Source: CAYNFP01 sp964492595
Lineage (GTDB): Bacteria; Bacillota_I; Bacilli_A; RF39; UBA660
DNA length: 17,858 nt
Direction of reading: 5' to 3'
Assembly (NCBI GenBank): GCA_964492595.1
Contig: CAZBKY010000013.1
Location: forward strand, 1-17,858
Every line of letters begins with the position of its first letter. Positions within the stretch are counted from its first letter, which is position 1. Under the pieces are notes generated by a model. It searched no databases, had not been told where the DNA came from, and saw only the letters and a program-made list of their open reading frames with translations. Shown here in pieces: positions 6,741-12,838 of the stretch. The translations under genes were made by a program, and so were the position numbers.

Positions 6741-7796
6741 TTATTTTAAAACATTTAAACTTATTAAATCTTTTCTATCAATTTTATTATACATTTTTAA
6801 AATAAAATTGTAACTATTTGCATGTTTAAAATGAGCTAAAAAACTATTCCATTCTAAAATCATTTTATTTTCATTCAACTTATTAAAAGAATTTAACTTA
6901 TTCCATAAATTTATTCTTTTTTTCATTTGAATTTTAGCTCTTTTTCTCAATAGTCTATGTGTCTCATATATTATATATCCACAAAAATTAATTCCTGATT
7001 TGTTAGGATAATAATTACTTTTGTTATTAAGCTCTAAATTCAAATTTTTATTTAAAAATTCTTCAATTATTTTTTTAAATCTTTTAGCATCATTTTTACT
7101 ATTTACAAGCAAAATAAAATCATCCATATATCTAACATAATATTTAACCTTTAATTTCTCTTTTATAAAATGATCTAAAATATCTAAATATATATTGGCA
7201 AAATATTGACTGGTATAATTTCCAATTGGTATACCAGTATCTTCACTGTCAAATATAAAAATTTCAGTTAAATGTAATATTTTTTTATCTGTAATAGCCT
7301 TTTTTAAAATATTAAATAATATATCTTTATCAATACTATAAAAAAAATTCTTTATATCACATTTTAAAATATAATATTTTTCATTTTTTCTTTTCATTAT
7401 TCTCATATATTTTTGTGCTTTATCCACAGCATAATGAGTACCTCTTTTTTCTATACAGGCACATGTATTACTTATAAATCTTTTAACAAAAAATGGTTTT
7501 ATAAATTCATAGATATACCACTGCTGAATGACCCTGTCTACATAAGGTAAAGATTTAATAACCCTCTTTTTGGGTTCATATACTGTAAAAGTTTTATATT
7601 TTCCAATTGAATATTTTTCATTTTTAAGTTTATTAATTATATTCCATAAATTTGTTTCTAAATCCATATTGAATTTTAATACATCCCTTTTATTTTTCTT
7701 GTTTTTTATAGATCTTTCATGAGCTTTTAACATTTTTTCAAAAGTTAAATTTTCATAAAACATATTTTTCATTGTTTTAGACATGAGTTTATCCAT
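6741..7796 (-). CDS. DGR reverse transcriptase
   Basis: A 351-residue reverse transcriptase. The order of motifs is KRVIKSLPYVDRVIQQW (78-93), the catalytic-Asp motif CDIKNFFYSID (146-156, Asp147), GIPIGNYTSQYFANIYLD (188-205), YVRYMDDFILL (220-230, catalytic Asp225 and Asp226) and INFCGYIIYETHRLLRKRAK. The IGNYTSQ form with Ser-Gln, instead of QGxxxSP of group II introns and retrons, marks DGR enzymes. There is no maturase or endonuclease domain, as expected. It would copy TR RNA into adenine-mutated cDNA. The frame overlaps the end of avd by 28 nt; both ATG 7796 and ATG 7784 are possible, neither with ideal ribosome-binding spacing, so translational coupling to avd is likely. Single copy, although its targets are duplicated. 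Confidence 0.95.
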   Translation of the reverse strand: MDKLMSKTMKNMFYENLTFEKMLKAHERSIKNKKNKRDVLKFNMDLETNLWNIINKLKNEKYSIGKYKTFTVYEPKKRVIKSLPYVDRVIQQWYIYEFIKPFFVKRFISNTCACIEKRGTHYAVDKAQKYMRIMKRKNEKYYILKCDIKNFFYSIDKDILFNILKKAITDKKILHLTEIFIFDSEDTGIPIGNYTSQYFANIYLDILDHFIKEKLKVKYYVRYMDDFILLVNSKNDAKRFKKIIEEFLNKNLNLELNNKSNYYPNKSGINFCGYIIYETHRLLRKRAKIQMKKRINLWNKLNSFNKLNENKMILEWNSFLAHFKHANSYNFILKMYNKIDRKDLISLNVLK

Positions 7797-8125
7797 CCAC
7801 CTAATAAATTACATATATTAGTTATTTTTTTGCTCCATGAAGCATAATTTTTAATGCTAATATATTTTTTCTTATATGAAATTCTTATTAATATTTTTAA
7901 CATTTTCAAATTGACATCTAATTCTCCTAAAATATTTAACCTTACTTTTTTATCTCTAACTTTTTGAGCTTTTATTATTAATTTCATTCCATCATATGTA
8001 TTATTTTTTATTTGCACACATATATTTTTTCTTTCTATTTTGGGATATTTAATCAAAATATTTTCTGTATAATATATAAGCTCTAAATATTGCTTATAAA
8101 TTAATAAATCTTCTAAATCACTCAT
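7769..8125 (-). CDS. avd: Avd-like DGR accessory protein
   Basis: A 118-residue, Lys-rich, all-helical protein whose size, helix pattern and position fit the Avd family (a four-helix bundle that forms a pentameric barrel, binds the reverse transcriptase and nucleic acid and is needed for mutagenic cDNA synthesis). Helices can be read at about 5-27 (LLIYKQYLELIYYTENILIKYP), 42-60 (TYDGMKLIIKAQK), 62-86 and 93-114, the last with WSKKITNICNLLGGWINS. It starts inside the end of the MutS-like gene (8-nt overlap) with AAAGGAGATAATTA before ATG and overlaps the reverse transcriptase, so the three genes form one coupled unit. The family call rests on context and fold pattern, not on an exact motif. 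Confidence 0.85.
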   Translation of the reverse strand: MSDLEDLLIYKQYLELIYYTENILIKYPKIERKNICVQIKNNTYDGMKLIIKAQKVRDKKVRLNILGELDVNLKMLKILIRISYKKKYISIKNYASWSKKITNICNLLGGWINSCLKQ

Positions 8126-8486
8126 TAATTATCTCCTTTAATTCACCCAATACTCTAAGGGCCTCTATTGGGGTAAGATAATTAATATCTATTTTTTTTA
8201 ATTTCATTATTATTTTATCTGTTGGTTTTATTTCATTACATTCATCTATTATTTTAATATTTAATTTTAAATTATCAAATATTGAAATATATTTTTCTTT
8301 TGAGTTAATTGGAAAACCGCATTTAACTATATCTTTATTTAAATTTATTAATTTTAAAGTTGTTATTTTATTAATTTTAATTGCATCTTCATCTAAAAAT
8401 ATATAAAAATTACCACTTTTAAATAAATATAATGCCTCCTTATTTTCTTTTTTTAATTCTAAATACTTATTATATAATTTACTCAC
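8118..8486 (-). CDS. MutS-like (MSL) DGR accessory protein
   Basis: A 122-residue protein that resembles the mismatch-binding domain I of MutS: KYLELKKENKEALYLFKSGNFYIFLDEDA (7-35) matches the pattern in which MutS carries F-x-E of its mismatch-reading loop, and CGFPINSKEKYISIFDNLKLNIKIID (56-81) matches the GxPxxxxxxYixkL part. The Phe-x-Glu residues that contact mismatches are altered (NFYIF instead of DFYEx), so it need not read mismatches the same way. The last 17 residues (LTPIEALRVLGELKEII) look like the extreme C terminus of MutS, so the protein may be a MutS with the connector, lever, clamp and ATPase domains removed. Small MutS-like genes are known companions of some DGRs. GTG start with GGAG 7 nt upstream; TGA stop overlapping avd. 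Confidence 0.75.
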   Translation of the reverse strand: MSKLYNKYLELKKENKEALYLFKSGNFYIFLDEDAIKINKITTLKLINLNKDIVKCGFPINSKEKYISIFDNLKLNIKIIDECNEIKPTDKIIMKLKKIDINYLTPIEALRVLGELKEIINE

Positions 8487-8622
8487 TTTCTTACTCCTTT
8501 TTAATATTTAAAAAAGCAGTATTAACAAACGAACCATAAATAGTTCATTTAATTACTACTGCCTTGCGTAAAGTTTCATTTTCATCATTTTACTACTCAC
8601 ATAACTTCACTATCTATTTTTT

Positions 8623-8640
8623 TGTTCTTATTAAAGAACA
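8623..8640. other. Hairpin downstream of TR (left copy)
   Basis: A 7-bp perfect inverted repeat (tgttctt/aagaaca) with a 4-nt loop in the 248-nt spacer between TR and the MutS-like gene. On the transcribed minus strand it is followed by A residues, so it is not a terminator. In the studied Bordetella phage DGR the RNA downstream of TR folds and primes cDNA synthesis; this hairpin could be part of a comparable structure. The rest of 8487-8734 shows only the ribosome binding site of the MutS-like gene. Confidence 0.5.
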
Positions 8641-8734
8641 GGAATTAAACTTCTACGATAAACATTACTTTATAATATCCTTAAATATTATAATTTGAAT
8701 GAAGAATATTATATTCTTATATATAGTAGTCTTA

Positions 8735-8868
8735 AACACAACCGACCGAAACGAAATGTTGCTGTTGGCACTACCGTTGTTGTTGTTCAAATTGAAGCCA
8801 CCCGCACCCACACCGTTGCTATAGTTACCACCTCGGTTGAACCACGGATTGGACGCATTTACAAAATA
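8735..8868 (-). repeat. DGR template repeat TR (left copy)
   Basis: 134 bp that align without gaps to the VR at 9056-9189 (offset 321). All 16 differences fall on plus-strand T, that is adenine in the template sense: 8757, 8759, 8763, 8765, 8780, 8784, 8787, 8792, 8816, 8817, 8825, 8826, 8838, 8849, 8850 and 8858. The TR has 32 adenines in this sense, so half have changed. Read in the VR frame it would encode 12 Asn codons (AAC or AAT), which random adenine change cannot turn into stops. It is not itself in a gene. Its GC content is far above its surroundings. Confidence 0.97.
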
Positions 8869-8928
8869 TCTTTTACAGCTTAATCCCTATCTATTTAACA
8901 CCGAAGTGTATAGACCTTTTTAATTTTT

Positions 8929-8962
8929 ATACGAGTCCCCAAAAAAGTGTGGGGACTCGTAT
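8929..8962. other. Strong hairpin between VR and TR (left copy)
   Basis: A perfect 13-bp inverted repeat (arms atacgagtcccca and tggggactcgtat) with an 8-nt loop, GC-rich in an AT-rich gap. On the minus (transcribed) strand it is followed by AAAAATTAAAAAGG, not T, so it is unlikely to end the target transcript; on the plus strand it is followed by GTTTTC only. It may shape or insulate the TR RNA, or limit read-through from the target gene. Confidence 0.7.
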
Positions 8963-9030
8963 GTTTTCACTTCTTTATTTTTATATGCTATTGTAATTCT
9001 ATGTACTTTTTTCCCTGATTTTAGAGTAAT

Positions 9031-9050
9031 ATTAGGCATAAATGCCTAAT
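9031..9050. other. DGR target-site hairpin/cruciform after VR (left copy)
   Basis: A perfect 8-bp stem (attaggca/tgcctaat) with a 4-nt loop (TAAA) begins 5 nt past the end of the VR and contains the target gene's stop codon. In Bordetella phage BPP-1 an 8-bp-stem, 4-nt-loop inverted repeat a few bases past VR is needed for efficient mutagenic homing. Size and place match. No T run follows on the minus strand, so it is not a terminator. Confidence 0.8.
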
Positions 9051-10992
9051 AAGTCAACACAACCGACCGAAACGAAACGCTGCCGCTGGCACTACCGTTG
9101 CTGTAGTACAAACTGAAGCCACCCGCACCCACACCGCGGCTATAGAAACCACCTCGGTAGAACCACGGAGCGGACGCACTTACAAAATAATTGAAATCTT
9201 TGTACCACGAATTTGTTTCTCCCAGAGCCTCTCCTAAATAACTTGTTTTACTTTGCCATCCTGATGAAGTATATAATTTGTAATATTTAGTGTTTGGATA
9301 ATCTAATCCAGTTATATTACTTGTTATACCTGAATCACATCCTGTATAACTTGGATTACCATATAATCCTTTGAATCCACTATCATATATATTGCATAAT
9401 CCTGAATATTTATCATTTGTGGCATTAGTATATACGCTCATTTGATATTCGTATGCTCCTCCAGACATATCAAATATACCCGTTATATTTCCTGTTGTGC
9501 TCTGGGGATATGATGAAGCTGCTCCATATGTTATTTCACAGCTTGAAGTAGCTGCCAGATTATCAGCACTTGCTCCACATCCTGTTTTATAACCCGAATT
9601 ATTGTTTATTCTTATTTCTGTGTTTATTCCATATACCGAGTGTGATAGGTAGGCTATTGCTCCCCATTCCGCATTTGTACTCATTTTACTTTCTGCCCTT
9701 AACCCGTATGCTGCATTTGATGAGAATTTTTGTGATGTAGCAAATTCTGTTGATACATTTTGACTTTTCCATGAAGTTATATTTGGTTTTACTGTTGGAT
9801 TTGCTGTTCCTACATTTGCGGCTGTTCCCTGTGTTGTTTCAAATTTTCCAACCCATATTCCATTTACTTCTCTTCCTCCATATGTAAATGCAGGATGGGT
9901 TAACTCACTTCCATTTGTTGTACCACTGCTTTTTGCTGTAACTGAATTTTCAAATGTTATTTCTATGCTCCTTGGACAATTTGCCGTACAGTTTGGGGTT
10001 GTCCATGTACCAGAGTTTGCTTCACATGTTGTTTGTGAATAATATGATGCATTTGAGCATCCTCCTGTATATGTTGAAGCAGTACCCGCTACATTCCATA
10101 ATGTGTATCTATATCTTGGTATCCATACTAAATATGCCAATATATCAGCTTCACTTACTGTTACATTATAGTTTGTTTGATAATATGCTCTACTATTTGT
10201 TCCGCTTTCTTTTACCAACACAACATTTGCCCATGACCCTGATGCATAACTATACCATGTACTATTTGGATTTGCTGTTGTTACTGTTCCGTTATTTGCT
10301 ATTGTTACTGGTATCATTCCTTCACTTATTCTTGGATATGCTCCATTTAATATACTCTCTTTATATAGGTTTGTTGTATATGATTTCCAACTTGATGTCT
10401 CCTCATTCCATGTTCTTACTCCCTCACCCTGTGCTATATCCACTTGCAATACCCCACTAAATACTTTTCCCTGTACTGCATTTTGATCTTTATGTATTTC
10501 TTTTAGTTCTATCTTAAAAGTATATGTATGTTTATCTTTTCCATTTAATATTCCATTATCACTTAATACATTGTTTCCTGTTTTTATTGGCACTGTTACA
10601 TCTGTCAAATTTATTATTGTTCCTCCATTTGTACTTGTACCACTTAGACTATACACAAACGCATCTTCACTTAGTGGAGTTATTTCATTTGTTGTTACAT
10701 TCAAAAATATTGCATATGATATTTGATCTTGGGCTGCTTCTGCTGCATTTTCTATTGTAAATGTTTTTGTTATACTCCATCCAGGGTATACTTTTGTTAC
10801 ATTTATTTCACTTCCATCTAAAAACACTATATTTCCTAAATTAACTGTTGTCACTATTACACTCGATGCTGTATCATTGCCTGTTACATTTATACTGAAA
10901 TATGCCACACTTACTGCAAAAAGTGCAGATAGTAACGCCGCTATCAACAATATTGTCATCAAACTTGAATGTCCTCTTTGCTTAATTTTCAT
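9046..10992 (-). CDS. DGR target: exported surface protein with variable lectin-like C terminus (left copy)
   Basis: A 648-residue protein. A basic start and hydrophobic segment (about 10-32, ending SVAYFS) act as export signal or anchor. The next 160 residues (VIVTTVNLGNIVFLDGSEIN, VYPGWSITKTFTIENA) resemble TasA/camelysin-type surface proteins. From about 285 on it shows YLVWIPRYRYTLWN, a Cys-rich insert (312-339, six Cys), SELTHPAFTYGGREVNGIWVGKFETT (362-387), AEWGAIAYLSHSVYG (441-455) and GIFDMSGGAYEYQMS (505-519), the layout of C-type-lectin/formylglycine-enzyme-like folds used by DGR targets. VR encodes residues from about 604 to 645; 13 residues differ from the template reading (605, 608, 612, 616, 619, 627, 629-631, 636-639). 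ATG 10992 has AGAAGGAT upstream. Identical to the protein at 12834-14780. Confidence 0.93.
   Translation of the reverse strand: MKIKQRGHSSLMTILLIAALLSALFAVSVAYFSINVTGNDTASSVIVTTVNLGNIVFLDGSEINVTKVYPGWSITKTFTIENAAEAAQDQISYAIFLNVTTNEITPLSEDAFVYSLSGTSTNGGTIINLTDVTVPIKTGNNVLSDNGILNGKDKHTYTFKIELKEIHKDQNAVQGKVFSGVLQVDIAQGEGVRTWNEETSSWKSYTTNLYKESILNGAYPRISEGMIPVTIANNGTVTTANPNSTWYSYASGSWANVVLVKESGTNSRAYYQTNYNVTVSEADILAYLVWIPRYRYTLWNVAGTASTYTGGCSNASYYSQTTCEANSGTWTTPNCTANCPRSIEITFENSVTAKSSGTTNGSELTHPAFTYGGREVNGIWVGKFETTQGTAANVGTANPTVKPNITSWKSQNVSTEFATSQKFSSNAAYGLRAESKMSTNAEWGAIAYLSHSVYGINTEIRINNNSGYKTGCGASADNLAATSSCEITYGAASSYPQSTTGNITGIFDMSGGAYEYQMSVYTNATNDKYSGLCNIYDSGFKGLYGNPSYTGCDSGITSNITGLDYPNTKYYKLYTSSGWQSKTSYLGEALGETNSWYKDFNYFVSASAPWFYRGGFYSRGVGAGGFSLYYSNGSASGSVSFRSVVLTY
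9056..9189 (-). repeat. DGR variable repeat VR with IMH (left copy)
   Basis: 134 bp at the 3' end of the target gene, the acceptor of mutagenic homing. It differs from the TR only at 16 template adenines. Its last 22 nt (9056-9077) contain no adenine in the coding sense and are identical in TR, so they cannot vary; this is the likely initiation-of-mutagenic-homing (IMH) segment. Homology to TR stops at 9055 on one side and near 9190 on the other. The present VR reads WFYRGGFYSRGVGAGGFSLY at residues 610-629. Confidence 0.97.
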
Positions 10993-11017
10993 AATATCCT
11001 TCTACTTTTATACCTAA

Positions 11018-11052
11018 ATACTACCATTTTTTGACATTTACTTCAAGTAAAT
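11018..11052 (-). promoter_or_regulatory. Promoter of the target gene with palindrome over -35 (left copy)
   Basis: On the minus strand TTGAAG (11041-11046) and TAGTAT (11018-11023) are 17 nt apart and the -10 is preceded by TGG, giving an extended -10. A 17-nt perfect palindrome (11036-11052, arms atttactt/aagtaaat around one base) covers the -35 and could be a repressor site. The start codon is 26 nt downstream of the -10. Confidence 0.6.
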
Positions 11053-11104
11053 ATTTAAGACTTGTAAGAATATATGATTTTTTTTGTAAGAATTTCATTA
11101 ATTC

Positions 11105-11125
11105 AAAAAAACGATAAAATTTATC
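11105..11125 (-). terminator. Terminator after the dnaE remnant (left copy)
   Basis: On the minus strand GATAAATTTTATC forms a short AT-rich stem and is followed by GTTTTTTTG. It lies 16 nt past the dnaE stop codon and upstream of the target gene promoter, so it would separate polymerase and DGR transcription. Confidence 0.5.
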
Positions 11126-11140
11126 ATTATTTTTTCGACA

Positions 11141-12327
11141 TTATTTTAAAATCTCTATTTTATTTAATACCAATTGATATTTATTCAATCTTCTTTCAAC
11201 CTTGCAATAAGCATTTATAACTATCATTTTCCTTAATGAGTTATATATCTCTTTATAATAAATTGGGAATACTACTCCATCTATACATCCATATTCATCA
11301 CTTAGTTTTAAAAATGCCATTTTATCATTATTTTTAGTTTTTATTTCTTTAATACTCTCAATTAATAAAATCATTCTTACATTCTTATCAAAATATTTAC
11401 TTATATTTAATATATTTATATCTCTTTTATATTTTGTAACAGGATGATTAGAAAAATAAAATCCTAAGAGTTCACTTTCACTCTCTAATAAATATGAATC
11501 ATCATATTCATCAAATAAGATAATTTCAGGTATTATTACATTATAATCACCAAGTTCCTGACATAATAAAGAATAATTTATTATTTCTTCTAAATTTTCT
11601 ATTAATGTTTTTTTATTATAATTAAATTTATCGAAAGCTCCTATCAATACCAAAGATTCCAATACTTTTTTATTAACTGCATTATTATAACACCTTACAG
11701 AAAAATCTAAAAAATCTTTAAAAATTTCATTATTCCTTTCCTTTAAAATCCTTTTTATTGCAATATCTCCTACATTTTTAACAATACCAAGAGGCAAAAT
11801 GATTTTATTGTTTTTATTGTAATATATATCTGCACTTTCATTTATATCTATCTCACCGAAATTTAAACCAAGTATTTTTGACTCATCTATATACTCTTTT
11901 GTCTTATTTCCCCTACCAATTTCCTTATTTAACAGATTAATCATAAATATATCTTTATAATTTGCCTTTAAATAGGCCATCTGATAACCAACCATAGCGT
12001 AAGCAACTGAATGAGATTTATTAAATCCATAGTTTGCGAATTTAATTATCAGATTATAAACTTCATTAATATCATTTTTATTAAATCCAAGTTTTAAACT
12101 TCTTTTTTCAAAATTAGTCCTTTCTTTTAATAATACTACTTCATCTTTACTTTTAATTGCTGATCTTATGATGTCAGCTTCAGCATACGTATAACCCGCC
12201 ATTACATTTAATATTTCAAGGAGCTGTTCTTGATAGATGATTATGCCTAAAGTATCTTTTAAAATACCTTCTAATTCTTTAACAGGATAAGTAACACTCT
12301 CTTTTCCTTCTCTTCTTCTTAGATAAG
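11141..12327 (-). pseudogene. dnaE: dnaE 3' remnant, truncated by the duplication joint
   Basis: Encodes residues 574-967 of the DnaE described at 14929-17832, identical base for base, but cut at codon 573 by the tandem joint. Upstream of the joint the frame enters DGR spacer sequence and meets a TAA after six codons (12341-12343). The first in-frame ATG is at 12202 (MAGYTYAEAD) and would give 353 residues, without a recognisable ribosome binding site. The PHP domain, palm with the catalytic Asp residues and most of the thumb are missing; what remains covers the fingers end, the helix-hairpin-helix region and the OB fold. It cannot be a polymerase. A residual DNA-binding or clamp-binding effect if expressed is possible but unsupported. 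Confidence 0.95.
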
Positions 12328-12522
12328 ATAGTTCATTTAATTACTACTGCCTTGCGTAAAGTTTCATTTTCATCATTTTACTACTCACATAACTTCACTA
12401 TCTATTTTTTTGTTCTTATTAAAGAACAGGAATTAAACTTCTACGATAAACATTACTTTATAATATCCTTAAATATTATAATTTGAATGAAGAATATTAT
12501 ATTCTTATATATAGTAGTCTTA

Positions 12523-12656
12523 AACACAACCGACCGAAACGAAATGTTGCTGTTGGCACTACCGTTGTTGTTGTTCAAATTGAAGCCACCCGCACCCACA
12601 CCGTTGCTATAGTTACCACCTCGGTTGAACCACGGATTGGACGCATTTACAAAATA
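12523..12656 (-). repeat. DGR template repeat TR (right copy)
   Basis: Identical to the TR at 8735-8868. It keeps 195 nt of the sequence that follows TR in the original, before the joint with the dnaE remnant, so much of any structured TR-spacer RNA is kept, but no reverse transcriptase gene follows directly; the enzyme would have to act in trans. Confidence 0.95.
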
Positions 12657-12818
12657 TCTTTTACAGCTTAATCCCTATCTATTTAACACCGAAGTGTATA
12701 GACCTTTTTAATTTTTATACGAGTCCCCAAAAAAGTGTGGGGACTCGTATGTTTTCACTTCTTTATTTTTATATGCTATTGTAATTCTATGTACTTTTTT
12801 CCCTGATTTTAGAGTAAT

Positions 12819-12838
12819 ATTAGGCATAAATGCCTAAT
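12819..12838. other. DGR target-site hairpin/cruciform after VR (right copy)
   Basis: Same 8-bp stem and TAAA loop as at 9031-9050, again 5 nt past the VR, so the right-hand VR keeps the site expected for homing. Confidence 0.78.

Larger units (their letters stand above)
8540..12327. repeat. Tandem duplication, left copy (3,788 bp)
   Basis: This segment reappears head to tail at 12328-16115 with a constant offset of 3,788; every stretch I compared is identical, including TR, VR, the full target gene, intergenic hairpins and the 3' part of dnaE. The left end lies 54 nt upstream of the MutS-like gene. The right end falls in codon 573 of dnaE. At the new joint ...agataag|atagttc... the bases that should follow on each side (ttgga to the right, ccataa to the left) share no obvious microhomology, and no insertion sequence or flanking repeat is seen. 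Confidence 0.97.

Noticed and set aside
6741..7796. Group II intron or retron reverse transcriptase
   Set aside because: No maturase or HNH domain, no intron domain V/VI structure, no msr/msd-like inverted repeat; the IGNYTSQ motif and the TR/VR pair point to a DGR.
8695..8883. Plus-strand open frame of 62 codons over TR (and its copy at 12483-12671)
   Set aside because: It is the antisense of the template repeat, has no ribosome binding site, and stays open only because TR is GC-rich and lacks stops in that sense.
8929..8962. Terminator of the target gene
   Set aside because: Strong stem, but the transcribed strand continues with A-rich, not T-rich, sequence.
9954..10760. Leu-rich plus-strand open frames inside the target gene (and copies at 13742-14548)
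   Set aside because: Antisense shadows of a real gene; low-complexity Leu/His/Tyr composition with no signals.
12202..12327. dnaE remnant as a functional short gene starting at 12202
   Set aside because: No ribosome binding site and no catalytic domain; it exists only as the by-product of the duplication joint.
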